Shown here one piece after another: positions 35,038 to 45,271 of a DNA stretch of 64,000 nucleotides (within the stretch, counting starts at the first letter, position 1; the number at the start of each line of letters is the position of its first letter). Both the position numbers and the translations under genes were made by a program. The notes below the pieces were generated by a model. It was not told the origin of the DNA and did no database searches. It saw only the letters and a program-made list of their open reading frames with translations. This DNA comes from Acidobacteriota bacterium. Its GTDB lineage: Bacteria > Acidobacteriota > Terriglobia > Acidiferrales > UBA7541. Where the stretch lies: the NCBI GenBank assembly GCA_003225315.1, contig QHZD01000018.1, positions 432,299 through 496,298 of the forward strand, given 5' to 3'.

Positions 35038-38000
35038 CTACCAATCTAACCGCAATCCGAACTGGATCAGCCGCGGATTTGCGTTGCTGTCGCTCGTGAT
35101 CGTGCCCGCGGTGGATGAAGTGGGCACGCCACCCGAGAACTGCAGGTTGCTCGAAGGCAGATTGAAGTTGACCTTGTTGAATATGTTAAAGAAGTCCATC
35201 CGGAACTGAAACCGGTGCGTCTCTCCTAAGGGAAAGTTTTTCATAACGGCGAAATCCATATTTGTCAGCGTTGGCCCCGTGAAGCGATTGCGTCCAACAT
35301 TTCCGATGGTTCCGGCAACCGGCTGCGTGAACAGCGGACAACCTGTATTGTGACAGTTGAAAACATTGTTGGGGTCCGAGTAATCGATGGTGATGTCAGT
35401 CACGCCCGGAGCAAAGTTGGGGCGGTCCGCAAACTGGTTCAAGCCGCTATAGTCAAAGGCAGTTCCCGCAAGGATCGTGAAGGGAAATCCGGATCGGTAG
35501 TTGAAGATTCCGGAAGTGTCCCACCCGCCGATCACGTGGCCCAACGGGCCATGAACACCATTAAGCCAGCGGCGATGCGGACCAAAGGGAAGTTCGTAGA
35601 TATAAGTCGCAACGACGCGATGAGTCACGTCAAACGAGGAACGTCCGCGTTCTACTCCGCGATTGCGTGGATCCGCGTAGGAACCAAACTCACCATCGGA
35701 ACCAAAGAAACTGGAGTTGTCGTCCAAGGAGCGGCCAAACGTGTAGGAAGCCGTATAGCTAATCCCATGAACAGCCCGCTTATGGAAGGTGGCCACCAAC
35801 CCGTTATAAGTCGAGTTGCTGACAAATGCCCCTTGGAAGATGCCCGCGTACTGTTGGAAAGGGAAAGTTCGCTGGTTCGGTGTCTGATCGCCTCGCCTGG
35901 TCGGGTCGACCACGGCCGTGACGGTCGGCTCATTGCCGTCCAGGAACGTGCCGAGCTTGCGACCCTGCGATCCAACATAAGAAATCCCAATCGAATAGTT
36001 GGTTCCCAACTGCCGTTCGACTTCCAATGCGTAGTTCATCGCATAGGCCGTGCGGGCATTCAAGTCCCAGGCATTAAAAGTGATGATCCCGCGACTCCCG
36101 CCCGGCACCGTCCCATCCGCGGCGAAGAGGCTGCGATTCTGATTCAACGCGGTGCCCCAGGTGTAGGTCGACGTTGGAAGCGTGGTCGACAAGACCAGGG
36201 GCAAATTCAATCCCATATTGACGGGGATATTCGCAAAGATATCGTCAAAGCTCGCACGGAAACCCGTGCGAATCACGGTTTTCCCATCGCCAAACAACCA
36301 AGGTAGTATCTTCGGGTTCCAGGCAATCCCAAGCAACGGGGCGTAATTGTTGTAGTCGCCACTGAGTTGTCCACTCCGGGGCAGGAAAAAATTCACAGGA
36401 GTCAGGGTAATGGCGTCGCGACCAAGTTTCGTTGGGTCTATGTCAATTCGCAGGTTGGAATTCAGGGCCATCATGCCAATCCCCGGCACGAAGTTGCTCC
36501 CACGGTCAAGCTTTTCTCTGGATTGTCCAAAGTACTCCCAGCGAAATCCGTAGTTGATTGTCAGGTTTTTTTTGGCCTTGAACGAGTCTTGCGCGTAATA
36601 CGACCAAACGTATCGCGACCAGGTGCGAAATGTGCCGCCGGGTCCAGTTCTTAATGATCCCCTTTGCGGCTGTCCGGTGGCAAATCGCGCAAAGCTCGGA
36701 AAGGAGATTGCTCCGCGATAGTTGCCGTTCAAGAAGCGATTCGTTTGCTCGTGGCGCAACCCGCCACCGACCTTAAGCGTGTGGCGCGACCAGCCGTGTG
36801 GAGCGATTAAGGAAAGGTTATCGTAGGCTTCGATGGTGTTCGTGGCGCGCCCCTGGGGCATGTTCGTTCCGGCCCCCAGACCTCCGAAACCTGTAATGGA
36901 GATATTGGGCAGCCCTCCATCGAGAGGGTCCACCTTCGTGTCCACGTAGCCGGGTAGCGGATTTCCGCTCGCGTCAGTAAAGATGCTCGCCGGATTCAGG
37001 CTGACATCTGAAGGCGCAAACTTCGTGCGATTGCGCGAAAACGCCGCATGGGCTTCATTGACGAAACTTGCCCGGGCCCAGTTCTCTTGAATGAGCATGG
37101 AATGCTGACCGGGCAGATTGGTGATATTGCCGTGGAAGGGAAAGGTCAGACTTTGCACCTGGTCAGAGCTTCCGCGGAGCCAAGCATAACGCCCGGTGAG
37201 ATGGTGATTGGCAGTGATATTGTGATCCACGCGCCAGAAATAGGTGTCGTTGTTATTGATGGTGGCCGCGGTTCCCGTCCAGTTCGTGCCGCCAACCAGC
37301 GGTGTGTTCGCATCCGGGAAAAATGCCAGCACTTTCAGAGAGACCGGATCGGTGACTGTGGCCCGCTCTGCAACGGTTGGCACTCGAGCAGTAAGGGGTT
37401 GCTGAGTCTTATCCCGGAAGGCCTCGTAGCTAAACAACCAAAAGGTCTTGTCGCGAACAATCCGGCCGCCAGCCGTGCCGCCGAACTGATGCCGGCGTAG
37501 TGCGTTCTTTGCCTTCCCTGCGCGATTCAAAAAGAAGTCATTGGCGTCCAGCAGGTCGTTCCGGCCGGTGTAGAAGAGCGTCCCGTGAAGCGCATTGGTG
37601 CCGGACTTGGTGATGATGGATACTTGGGCGCCGCTGCTGCGTCCGACATCCGTGCTGGCAATGCTGGTCTGAACATTAAACTCCTGGATGGCATCCGTCA
37701 GGTGGAACAGATTGAGGGGACCGTTAACCTGCGGGTCGTTGTTGCTCACGCCGTCCAAGGTGTAGTTGTTCGACTGAGTCCTCATACCAGCCACAGAAAA
37801 ACCCACCACCTGAGTCCCTGGAGCGCCCTGTATCGTTCCGGGGGCCGTGAGCGCCAGAGCCAGAATATCGCGGCCAAGCATGGGCAGATTTGAAACCTCT
37901 TTCAGATCAACTGAGCGATTGACAGTGGTCCTGTCCGTCTCGATCAGCGGAATTTCCGACGTCACCTCCACGACTTGGGTGACCTCGCCAACCTCGAAGT

Positions 38001-38331
38001 GCAGGTCGGCCCGAACCACGGAGCCGACGTTCACGACGATTTCCGTATGGTGCAACCGGTGGAAGCCTTTGGCCTCGGCGAGCACTTCATATGTGGCAGG
38101 GCGTAGGGCTAGAAACTCAAAGTAGCCCTCGGAACTGGTTGTGAGGGTCTTCGCCTCCCCAGTGGCCACATTCCGAAGGGTCACTTGTGTCCCCGCAACA
38201 GTCGCGCCGCTTTGATCGTATGTGTTGCCCACCACGCTGCCCGTGGGCTGTTGAGCAAACGTGACGGAGCAGACTGCGATCATCAAGGGGCACAATGAGA
38301 TACTCAGCCGTAGAAATCGACGGAATTTCAT
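35038..38331 (-). CDS. Oar-like TonB-dependent receptor with carboxypeptidase-regulatory domain
   Basis: 1097 residues from ATG 38331 (GAGGTG upstream). Signal peptide 1-26 (TFAQQ). Carboxypeptidase-regulatory-like domain at about 28-110 (GSVVGNTYDQSGATVAGTQV, SSEGYFEFLALRPATYEV), plug-like region (SVDLKEVSNLPMLGRDILAL, YTLDGVSNNDPQVNG, VSIITKSGTNALHGTLFY), then a long beta-barrel ending LIQFGLRLDW. These are the large outer-membrane proteins expanded in Acidobacteriota, probably for uptake of oligosaccharides or other large substrates. No substrate-binding lipoprotein or glycoside hydrolase is adjacent. It is divergent from the M28 peptidase. Confidence 0.93.
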   Translation of the reverse strand: MKFRRFLRLSISLCPLMIAVCSVTFAQQPTGSVVGNTYDQSGATVAGTQVTLRNVATGEAKTLTTSSEGYFEFLALRPATYEVLAEAKGFHRLHHTEIVVNVGSVVRADLHFEVGEVTQVVEVTSEIPLIETDRTTVNRSVDLKEVSNLPMLGRDILALALTAPGTIQGAPGTQVVGFSVAGMRTQSNNYTLDGVSNNDPQVNGPLNLFHLTDAIQEFNVQTSIASTDVGRSSGAQVSIITKSGTNALHGTLFYTGRNDLLDANDFFLNRAGKAKNALRRHQFGGTAGGRIVRDKTFWLFSYEAFRDKTQQPLTARVPTVAERATVTDPVSLKVLAFFPDANTPLVGGTNWTGTAATINNNDTYFWRVDHNITANHHLTGRYAWLRGSSDQVQSLTFPFHGNITNLPGQHSMLIQENWARASFVNEAHAAFSRNRTKFAPSDVSLNPASIFTDASGNPLPGYVDTKVDPLDGGLPNISITGFGGLGAGTNMPQGRATNTIEAYDNLSLIAPHGWSRHTLKVGGGLRHEQTNRFLNGNYRGAISFPSFARFATGQPQRGSLRTGPGGTFRTWSRYVWSYYAQDSFKAKKNLTINYGFRWEYFGQSREKLDRGSNFVPGIGMMALNSNLRIDIDPTKLGRDAITLTPVNFFLPRSGQLSGDYNNYAPLLGIAWNPKILPWLFGDGKTVIRTGFRASFDDIFANIPVNMGLNLPLVLSTTLPTSTYTWGTALNQNRSLFAADGTVPGGSRGIITFNAWDLNARTAYAMNYALEVERQLGTNYSIGISYVGSQGRKLGTFLDGNEPTVTAVVDPTRRGDQTPNQRTFPFQQYAGIFQGAFVSNSTYNGLVATFHKRAVHGISYTASYTFGRSLDDNSSFFGSDGEFGSYADPRNRGVERGRSSFDVTHRVVATYIYELPFGPHRRWLNGVHGPLGHVIGGWDTSGIFNYRSGFPFTILAGTAFDYSGLNQFADRPNFAPGVTDITIDYSDPNNVFNCHNTGCPLFTQPVAGTIGNVGRNRFTGPTLTNMDFAVMKNFPLGETHRFQFRMDFFNIFNKVNFNLPSSNLQFSGGVPTSSTAGTITSDSNANPRLIQFGLRLDW

Positions 38332-38692
38332 GTTCTCACCTCTTTTAACTGAACGATCGGCGGGTAACGCAAAGACACAATCCGTAGGCTGCTGAGAAGA
38401 CAACCGCCACTGGCCAAACACACCACCGTTGGCGATGGATTAACAAATCCAAGTATCGAAGTCAAGTCACAGATGATAAAAGAAAACTAAATTCACTGGT
38501 TATGGCCGTACTGGGAATCTAAGGGCTCATCAGCCGTGATCGAAGCCACAGAGCCAACAGCGTCGAAGAGATGTTCTGGGCGTATCATCCGTAACCCGGG
38601 AAACTGAGCCAGTACACCTCCGCACCTTCGCGTGACTCTTCCGCTCGGTCCTTGTTATGCTGACACCCTCTCAATTCGACTTAGGAGTGGAT
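38332..38692. other. Divergent intergenic region between the TonB receptor and M28 peptidase
   Basis: 361 bp without a convincing gene. The half nearest 38332 is AT-richer and must hold the receptor promoter; TTGACT is visible on the minus strand near 38460 but its -10 is weak. Nothing else was recognised. Confidence 0.4.
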
Positions 38693-40300
38693 ATGATGCG
38701 CAACATTTTTTTGACGATTCCTTTCTTCGCTTGCGCTGCAATTTCTTCGGCGCAGCAGAATGGTTCGGCTTCACACTTCGATGGGAACTCTTGGTGGGCG
38801 CACGTCAAATTCCTGGCGGACGATTCTCTCGAAGGACGCGACACGGGCAGCGAAGGTCTTCGCAAAGCGCAAGCGTACGCCGTCGAGCAACTTCAAAAAG
38901 CCGGCCTCGAGCCTGCAGGTTCGAACGGCTTCTACCAGCCTGTGCGTTTCAACCAATACGAAGTCGATGAAGCCAAGTCCTCGCTCGCGCTCGTCACCAA
39001 CGGCCAGACGAAGCCACTTTCGTTTGCCGACGATGCCTTCATCGGCACTCGCGCCACGCATGCTTCGGTCACGCTTTCCGCGCCTCTGGTTTTCATCGGC
39101 TACGGCCTGCAAATTCCGGAAAAGAATCTCGACGAGCTTGCCGGGCTCGACCTCAAAGGCAAAATCGTCGTCTATCTTGCAGGTTCTCCTTCGGACATTC
39201 CCACCGCGCTGGCTTCGCATTACCAAACCGCTGCTGAGCGCTGGAAATCGCTGCGCGCTGCCGGAGCCATCGGCACTATCGCGATTATGAATCCCGCGTC
39301 CATGGATATTCCCTGGCCGCGCATTTCCGTCAATCGCAATCACCCTTCGATGGATCTTGCCGACGCCGAGTTCAATGAAACCCCGGGCCAGCGGCTGGGA
39401 GTAACATTCAACCCCACTTACGCCGAACAGCTTTTCGCCGGTTCCGGCCACACCTTCGCGGAAATCGCTGCCTTGGGCAAAGACCGCAAACCTCTTCCGC
39501 ACTTTCCATTGGCTGTTTCGCTCAAAGCGAATGCAGTCATACTCACGAAGTCTCTCGAATCCTCCAACATCGTCGGCAAACTTCCCGGTTCCGATCCTGC
39601 CCTCAAGAATGAATTCGTCGTTCTCTCCGCGCACATAGACCACGTCGGCATCGGCGCGCCCATCAACGGCGACCGGATTTACAACGGCGCGATGGATGAC
39701 GGCTCCGGCAGCGCCCTGGTGATGGACATTGCTGCAAATCTGAAAGCGCATCCGAAGAAAATTCAACGCTCGATTCTCTTCCTTCTTGTGACAGCAGAAG
39801 AAAAAGGTCTGCTCGGTTCCAAATATTTCGCCGCGCATCCTACGGTGCCGGCAAAATCCATCGTTGCGGATGTCAACGTGGACATGTTTCTTCCCATCGT
39901 TCCCCTGAAAATCTTGAAAATTGAGGGCATTGAAGAATCCGACCTAGGCGCGCGCGCTGCTGCGATTGCGCAGTCGATGGGTATCAAACCCATTCCTGAT
40001 CCTGAGCCGCTGCGCAATGCGTTCATTCGAAGCGATCAGTACAGCTTCATCAAGAAAGGCGTTCCCGCCGTCAAAGTGGACGTGGGATTCGAACTCGGCA
40101 CACCGGAGCAGAAAATTTTCAAGGACTGGCTCACCAATCGGTACCACGCGCCGAGCGACGACGTGAACCAGCCTGTCGATCTCAAGGCTGCTGCGGGTTA
40201 CGAGGAATTCACGCGGCGCCTGCTCCTCGAGACGGCCAATACTCTCGAGCGTCCGCGCTGGAAGACGGAATCGTTCTTCCGGCGCTACGCCGCCGACTAA
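38693..40300 (+). CDS. Exported M28-family aminopeptidase with PA-type insert
   Basis: 535 residues from ATG 38693 (AGGAG five bases upstream). Signal peptide about 1-21. The region KFLADDSLEGRDTGSEG starts the mature enzyme; residues about 115-270 form a PA-like insert. The zinc ligands of M28 are all present: His/Asp in VVLSAHIDHVG, Asp in GAMDDGSGSA, Glu pair in TAEEKGLLGS, Asp in NVDMF, and a C-terminal His in RYHAPSDD. A periplasmic or extracellular aminopeptidase or related amide hydrolase is expected. Confidence 0.92.
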   Translation: MMRNIFLTIPFFACAAISSAQQNGSASHFDGNSWWAHVKFLADDSLEGRDTGSEGLRKAQAYAVEQLQKAGLEPAGSNGFYQPVRFNQYEVDEAKSSLALVTNGQTKPLSFADDAFIGTRATHASVTLSAPLVFIGYGLQIPEKNLDELAGLDLKGKIVVYLAGSPSDIPTALASHYQTAAERWKSLRAAGAIGTIAIMNPASMDIPWPRISVNRNHPSMDLADAEFNETPGQRLGVTFNPTYAEQLFAGSGHTFAEIAALGKDRKPLPHFPLAVSLKANAVILTKSLESSNIVGKLPGSDPALKNEFVVLSAHIDHVGIGAPINGDRIYNGAMDDGSGSALVMDIAANLKAHPKKIQRSILFLLVTAEEKGLLGSKYFAAHPTVPAKSIVADVNVDMFLPIVPLKILKIEGIEESDLGARAAAIAQSMGIKPIPDPEPLRNAFIRSDQYSFIKKGVPAVKVDVGFELGTPEQKIFKDWLTNRYHAPSDDVNQPVDLKAAAGYEEFTRRLLLETANTLERPRWKTESFFRRYAAD

Positions 40301-40338
40301 ATTTCATTTGCATAGTTAGCCGTTCTTCAAAGCACCGA

Positions 40339-41550
40339 TCAAGAGAGTCGCTCGAAAATACCGGCGGCGCCCATGCCGCCGCCGATGCACATGGTGACCA
40401 TGCCGTAGCGCATGTTGCGGCGCTGCAATTCGCGGATGATGGTGGCGGTGAGTTTTGCGCCGGTGCAGCCAAGCGGGTGGCCGAGGGCAATGGCGCCGCC
40501 GTTGGGATTGACGCGCGAAGCATCGAGGCCGGCTTGCTGGATGACCGCGAGCGATTGCGCGGCGAAGGCTTCGTTAAGTTCGATGACAGCGATGTCGTTC
40601 AGCGAAAGTCCCGCGAGCTTTAATGCTTTCGGAATGGCTTGAACCGGGCCGATACCGAATTCTTCGGGGAGAACACCGGCGGTAGCGTAGGCGACGAAGC
40701 GCCCGAGCGGCTTGAGTCCCAGCGATTTGGCGCGCGCGTCACTCATGATGACGGTTGCGGCCGCGCCGTCGCTCATCGGGGAACTATTTCCGGCAGTCAC
40801 GGTTCCCTTGGCGTGGAACGCAGGCTTGAGTTTTGCAAGGACGTCAAGGTTCGTATCGGCGCGTGGAATTTCGTCGGTCGCGAACGTAAACGTCTGAGTC
40901 GCCGGTTTGACGGGTGACTTTGGTTTGGAGGACGCGCCGTTGCCGTTCGGCAGTGAAGTGATTTTCACTTCGACGGGAATCGTTTCGTCCTTGAAATTTC
41001 CGGCAGCGACGGCGGCGAGAGCCTTCTTGTGAGAATCGGCGGAGAACTGGTCGGCTTGCTCGCGAGTGATGCCGAATTTGCGCGCGATGTTTTCCGTGCC
41101 CAGGCCCATGTTGATGTAAGCGTCGGGATAATTGTCGACGAGCCAGGGATTCGGAGAAATCTTGTTGCCGCCCATGGGCACCATGGACATGGACTCGGTG
41201 CCGCCGGCGAGGATGACCTGGGCGGAGCCGGAGCGGATACGCTCCGCGGCGAGAGCGATGGCCTGCAGGCCGGAAGAGCAAAAGCGGTTGATGGTCATCG
41301 CGCTGGTTTCGACGGGAAGACCGGCACGAAGAGCGGCGATGCGCGCGACGTTCATGCCCTGTTCGCCCTCGGGCATAGCGCAGCCGAGGATCACGTCGTC
41401 AATTTCCTTGGCATCGAGCCCGGGGACGCGGGCGAGCGCTTCCTTGATGGCGAGGGCGGCGAGATCGTCGGGGCGCGTGGCTCGGAGCGAACCTTTGTAG
41501 GCGCGGCCGACGGGAGTGCGAATGGCTGAGACGATGACGGCTTCAGGCAT
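40339..41550 (-). CDS. Acetyl-CoA C-acyltransferase (thiolase)
   Basis: 403 residues from ATG 41550 (GAGG seven bases upstream). The frame is open for another 160 codons upstream but that part is repeat-derived leader. Thiolase motifs: the N-terminal [19 protein letters not shown], acyl-binding Cys in [52 protein letters not shown] and the C-terminal catalytic Cys in [10 protein letters not shown]. It catalyses the last step of beta-oxidation, or acetoacetyl-CoA formation. A consensus promoter lies about 590 bp upstream. Confidence 0.95.
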   Translation of the reverse strand: MPEAVIVSAIRTPVGRAYKGSLRATRPDDLAALAIKEALARVPGLDAKEIDDVILGCAMPEGEQGMNVARIAALRAGLPVETSAMTINRFCSSGLQAIALAAERIRSGSAQVILAGGTESMSMVPMGGNKISPNPWLVDNYPDAYINMGLGTENIARKFGITREQADQFSADSHKKALAAVAAGNFKDETIPVEVKITSLPNGNGASSKPKSPVKPATQTFTFATDEIPRADTNLDVLAKLKPAFHAKGTVTAGNSSPMSDGAAATVIMSDARAKSLGLKPLGRFVAYATAGVLPEEFGIGPVQAIPKALKLAGLSLNDIAVIELNEAFAAQSLAVIQQAGLDASRVNPNGGAIALGHPLGCTGAKLTATIIRELQRRNMRYGMVTMCIGGGMGAAGIFERLS

Positions 41551-41574
41551 GGCGGGACCTCGAAAAGAGAAAAG

Positions 41575-41596
41575 CCTCAGGCCTAAAGGCCTGAGG
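41575..41596. repeat. Perfect 9-bp palindrome in the thiolase leader
   Basis: CCTCAGGCC-TAAA-GGCCTGAGG, 25 bp upstream of the thiolase ATG. In RNA it would form a stable hairpin just before the ribosome-binding site. REP-like in style. Confidence 0.65.
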
Positions 41597-41644
41597 TACA
41601 GGTTCATTGTTGAGCGAGAAAGGGGAAAAAGCAAATTGTCGTGA

Positions 41645-41775
41645 TTGGTGAGAGTCACAGGGATACCCCACCCCCGGGTGTTTTGAGCAAAGAGTGCGGA
41701 AACGATTGAGAACAAAAGAGTTGAGTTTTTGGTGAGTGCAAAAGAGTGCGCAAGAGTCTGAAAAGAAAGAACTTG
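41645..41775 (-). repeat. Dispersed leader repeat, copy 2
   Basis: Partner of the copy at 9370-9500: same order of three ACTCTTT-containing blocks at 26-nt spacing, the CACCCGGG/GGGTGGGG run and a GTGACT-CACCA-like end. It lies within the 590-nt leader of the thiolase gene. Confidence 0.8.
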
Positions 41776-41855
41776 CATGAGAAGCGAGTTCCCTTGGCTA
41801 ACTCGCGCAAGTCTTCCAAGACTTGCGAGGGCACCCCCCACCCCTGGTTTTTTGT

Positions 41856-41950
41856 AAGTGTTGCATCTAAAGGATTTAGGTTTTCCGTAAGTCTTGTGTT
41901 TGCCGCAACTTGCGGGGAGGCCCATAGGTGTTGCATCTAAAGAGGTTAGG
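41856..41950. repeat. Pair of direct repeats, 70-nt period
   Basis: GTGTTGCATCTAAAG occurs at 41858-41872 and again 70 bp on at 41928-41942, each followed by a TTAGG-type end. It lies in the thiolase leader, next to dispersed repeat copy 2. Confidence 0.7.
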
Positions 41951-42149
41951 GGAGCGAGGAGTTGGCGAGAACGAAACGGCGAGAAATGCGAAGAGTTTGT
42001 GACAGTAGGACGGAGCGCTCGGAGGCCGGGCACGGTTCGCAAAGCGCCCTCCTTTCCGACAGGGTTGGAATCTGTGATCCCAGCAGGACGGGATCTACAA
42101 TTACCGGTAGGTCGGGCAGGCGGAAGGAATGTGCCGACTTAACGAGACG

Positions 42150-42177
42150 ATTATACCATATCGGTAACATATGTCAA
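42150..42177 (-). promoter_or_regulatory. Consensus sigma-70 promoter for the thiolase leader
   Basis: On the minus strand TTGACA (42177-42172), a 16-bp spacer and TATAAT (42155-42150). Both hexamers are perfect. The predicted start near 42142 gives a leader of about 590 nt before the thiolase ATG. Confidence 0.75.
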
Positions 42178-42293
42178 GGATTACTTTAAGTCGTTTAGAT
42201 ACTGAAGGATAGGATGATGTCGTTTGAGGCGAACGTCGCGTCCTTTGGGAAACCAACCGCCGTTACAGCAGTCAAGCGCGTCCACGTCTTTGT

Positions 42294-43319
42294 TTAAGGA
42301 TGATCCATCCGCGTAAGGTTAGAGGCCGCCCAATCGCGCCAGTATGAGATGTATTTGGCCTCGTGCCCACGGAATTCGGGAAAAGCCGGTGTCCACTCGT
42401 CCTGCTTAGTTATTTCCCCCAGCCCAACCACAGCGTAATAGCGGACCTGTTCGTTGCTATTGTTTAGCAAGCGGGAGAGAGGTTCCAAGGCATCCTCAGA
42501 TCCGGTCTGGCGAAGTGCAATTGCCGCTCCCTTAACGACGTACGGATTGTTGGTCTCTATGAGGCGCTTCAGTGCTGGCACTGACTTCGGGTCTTTCAAA
42601 CCTCCTAGTGAACCGGCAAGATTTGAAATCACGTTGCTGGAAAGCCCATCCGGATGGAGTAATGCAGCCTCTACCGCTTCTAGGCCTGCAACATCGTTCC
42701 GAGCGACCAGAGCCCTGGCCACATCGAGACGCACGGTCCCTGAGGGACTCTTTAGGGCTTGTCGCAGTGTGTCTCTCGCAAGATCGGTCTTTAGCGTGCC
42801 TAAAGCATCAAGAACCCAGAACAAATCCGCATCCGGCACCTGGGGAGCCATAAGAACCTGCCCGAGAGCCACTGTTACCTGGTCCTGTACGTCACCTTCA
42901 GGAATCTTCACGTTGCGCACGGCGGGCAGTGACGGGTGCAGGGGATCAGTGAAACGAACGTGGTTTTGAAGTGCCGCAAGGAAAAAGAGCCCGTACTGAC
43001 CTGGTACGACGCTCTGGATTCCAATTGGCATTTGCGGCAGGGCGAAGTCAACAAAGAGGTTCTGCGCATGAGGAGACCCCTTTAATAGGTGGTCCACATG
43101 TAGCACCGCCTCGAAAGCGGTTGCCGGAATCGACCCACCGCCAAGATCAAGAGTGGTCGGTCCGCGGTCAGTGACGGAGACGATCTGGCCAATGACAATA
43201 ATATCGGCTTGGCTGGTGAGGGAAGCCACATCTAAGGTACGGATGACGGTCGAGTTTATCGGCCCACTTGCTAAGAGAATTACGAGAAGGACTATCAAAA
43301 TTGTGGTCTTCGGGAACAT
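42294..43319 (-). CDS. Exported HEAT-repeat protein, copy 2
   Basis: 341 residues; GAGG five bases before the ATG. Signal peptide 1-23. An N-terminal beta-rich domain (ADIIVIGQIVSVTDRGPTT, VLHVDHLLKGS, GQYGLFFL) is followed from about residue 150 by HEAT-like helical repeats (SPSGTVRLDVARALVARND, KSVPALKRLIETNNPYVVKG, NNSNEQVRYYAVVGLGEIT) and a C-terminal YISYWRDWA. Homologous to the protein at 44223 over its whole length. Function not known. It starts 12 bp after the fragment of the Big-domain protein, mirroring the other module. Confidence 0.75.
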   Translation of the reverse strand: MFPKTTILIVLLVILLASGPINSTVIRTLDVASLTSQADIIVIGQIVSVTDRGPTTLDLGGGSIPATAFEAVLHVDHLLKGSPHAQNLFVDFALPQMPIGIQSVVPGQYGLFFLAALQNHVRFTDPLHPSLPAVRNVKIPEGDVQDQVTVALGQVLMAPQVPDADLFWVLDALGTLKTDLARDTLRQALKSPSGTVRLDVARALVARNDVAGLEAVEAALLHPDGLSSNVISNLAGSLGGLKDPKSVPALKRLIETNNPYVVKGAAIALRQTGSEDALEPLSRLLNNSNEQVRYYAVVGLGEITKQDEWTPAFPEFRGHEAKYISYWRDWAASNLTRMDHP

Positions 43320-43331
43320 TTTAGCCTCAAC

Positions 43332-44219
43332 TCACGGAGCTGGCGTGGTGACGCCGGTATACGCCGCGTGGTCAGTGTACTTCTGAATTGTGTTCGTTTC
43401 CACGCGCGGGCCGAAGCCGGTGTTGCACGTACCGATCCGCCATTCCTGACCCCAGTGTTGCACCGCAGGCCCATTCTGGTTCACGTTGTATACTGGTGTC
43501 GGAATCCGCGAGGGTACCTCTCCTTGGATTTCATCTTCGATTTCAGCATTTTGGATTGTTGGGCATCCAAACGGGTTCGGCCCTGGTTGTCGCCAGTTTG
43601 TTCCTGGGTAATCGGCAACGAGGGGCGCATTCCAGTTCTCGTTGACATTGATGCTCGATGGCAGCGCGGTTAAGAGATTGTCCAAGACAATGTTAAACAC
43701 ATGTGTCTGCCATACGTAGGTAGGATCCGAGACGTACGTTGGCGTTGGATGTGCGCTGTCAGTTCCAAATGTGTAGGGAGCCCGAACGGTGAGCTTGAAC
43801 GGGTCTGACGTGAGCCCACCTACCGTGACGGTTATGCTGACATCGTTAGCATTGCTGCTTTGCCCGATGCTCGTGACTTGCACACTGGCGGACGTACCCG
43901 TGGACAAGCTTACCTTATCAGAACCAGCGGTAATGGCCCATTGGTAGGAAGTGCCGGTCCCACCCGAATTGGCCGTCAAAGTGGTCTGATTTGCATAACC
44001 CGACACCCCGGCGCCTAACCCGTTGAACCACCATAGAGTGTTGGGCCCGCTGATGGTGGGAGTGACGTTGGCGGGGGCGCTTTCCTGCGGGGACCCGGTG
44101 GGGCAGGATGGCGGGGTATTACAGATTTGGCCGGTGTAGACAGGGAGCACGTCAAAAATGAAGTAAATGGTTGCCGATCCGACGCCGACGCCCTTGACGT
44201 TGCCAGAGCTGTCCACCAA
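43332..44219 (-). pseudogene. Headless duplicate of the Big-domain surface protein (C-terminal third only)
   Basis: 295 codons in frame from a TTG directly after the stop of the upstream HEAT gene (TAG CGA TTG). The content matches the C-terminal 290 residues of the 893-residue protein at 45272: DSSGNVKGVGVGSATI, ANVTPTISGPNTLWW, the NENW...DYPGTNWR segment, VQHWGQEWRIGTCNTGFGPR and the same end (PAP). No signal peptide or N-terminal two-thirds exists. It could be translated by readthrough or reinitiation, but is best seen as a truncated duplicate. Confidence 0.7.
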
Positions 44220-44222
44220 TCG

Positions 44223-45242
44223 CTATCGACTTTGTGACCAGTCCCGCCAATGCCTGAGGTATTTGCCCTGGTCCGATTTAAAGTCATCCATGTTTGGACG
44301 CCAGTCCATCTGCCCCGTGATCTCCGCGAGCCCGGTGACGCTAAAGTACCGAACTTGAAAATCCGCGTCACCGATGGCGGACAGCAAAGGATCGATGCAT
44401 GAAGTGGAACCGACGTGCATGAGCGCTGAGGCCGCGGCGCGTCGTGTCTCAACGCTGCTCACGTGCAGCAACTTTGTCAACGAGGGAACCGCACGCTCGT
44501 CTTTTACACCTTCGGAAATTGCGTAAGATAAATTATGGAGAAGGTATAGGTGAGGGGGTAGGGCGGGATCCTGTTTCAGCAAGGCTTCTTCGGCAAACTG
44601 CAAAGTGGATATGTCATTATGCTCAAGCAATGCTGCGGCAACGGACAGGCGTAAGATAATATCTTTTACATCCGCGATATGCCTTAGCACGCGAATAGCC
44701 GCCGGGTTTTTGCTGCTATTAAGAGTGAAAATCGCCTCTCGCTTTTCTTCCGGGGAAGTTCTTGTGGATTCTAGCACAGCACCCAGTTCGTTGATGACCC
44801 GTTCAATCGCGGTTTCCCCTTGGGTCTCGGTGCCAGGGATAGCTGCGACGGACGGAAAGTAGGGGTCCGCAAGTCTGAGTTCGCCAGAAGATTCCGCCAG
44901 GAAAAACACTCGATACGTCTGCGGTGCGATGGACGCCCAGCCAACGAATTCGTCCGGAACAAGGAAGCGGAAGCTCAAAGACGAAGGGAGGCTCTTGGCA
45001 GTACCTTTCAGAACGTGACCCACATGAAGCTCCGCGAGCATCGCCCAGGCCGGAAGTGTTCGGTCGCCGAATTGTACAGTTGTCTTTTCGACCCGTCGAA
45101 CTAACGTTATCTGGCCAACGGCGATAAGGGAGGCCTCATTTGTTACTCTGTCGAGACCAAGTGTAGGGACGACAGTTGCCTGGGCAACGAATACGCACAA
45201 CAAGGTGAGCGCAACCGACGCGAATAGTGAGTTTCGTACCAT
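44223..45242 (-). CDS. Exported HEAT-repeat protein, copy 1
   Basis: 339 residues; GGAGAAG before the ATG. Signal peptide 1-22. Same plan as its paralogue at 42294: LIAVGQITLVRRVEKT, ELHVGHVLKGT, then HEAT repeats (AIRVLRHIADVKDIILRLSV, RAVPSLTKLLHVSSVETRRA, DADFQVRYFSVTGLAEITGQ) and YLRHWRDWSQS. It begins 29 bp after the Big-domain gene and is probably co-transcribed and co-exported with it. HEAT repeats bind proteins; the partner is plausibly the adjacent surface protein. Confidence 0.75.
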   Translation of the reverse strand: MVRNSLFASVALTLLCVFVAQATVVPTLGLDRVTNEASLIAVGQITLVRRVEKTTVQFGDRTLPAWAMLAELHVGHVLKGTAKSLPSSLSFRFLVPDEFVGWASIAPQTYRVFFLAESSGELRLADPYFPSVAAIPGTETQGETAIERVINELGAVLESTRTSPEEKREAIFTLNSSKNPAAIRVLRHIADVKDIILRLSVAAALLEHNDISTLQFAEEALLKQDPALPPHLYLLHNLSYAISEGVKDERAVPSLTKLLHVSSVETRRAAASALMHVGSTSCIDPLLSAIGDADFQVRYFSVTGLAEITGQMDWRPNMDDFKSDQGKYLRHWRDWSQSR

Positions 45243-45271
45243 GGCTTCTTCTCCAGACCTTACACATTGCT

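Noticed and set aside
41551-42042. 164-codon in-frame N-terminal extension of the thiolase
   Set aside because: Thiolases start at the [10 protein letters not shown] strand, and a good ribosome-binding site precedes ATG 41550. The extension is translated repeat leader, although its lack of stops is noted.
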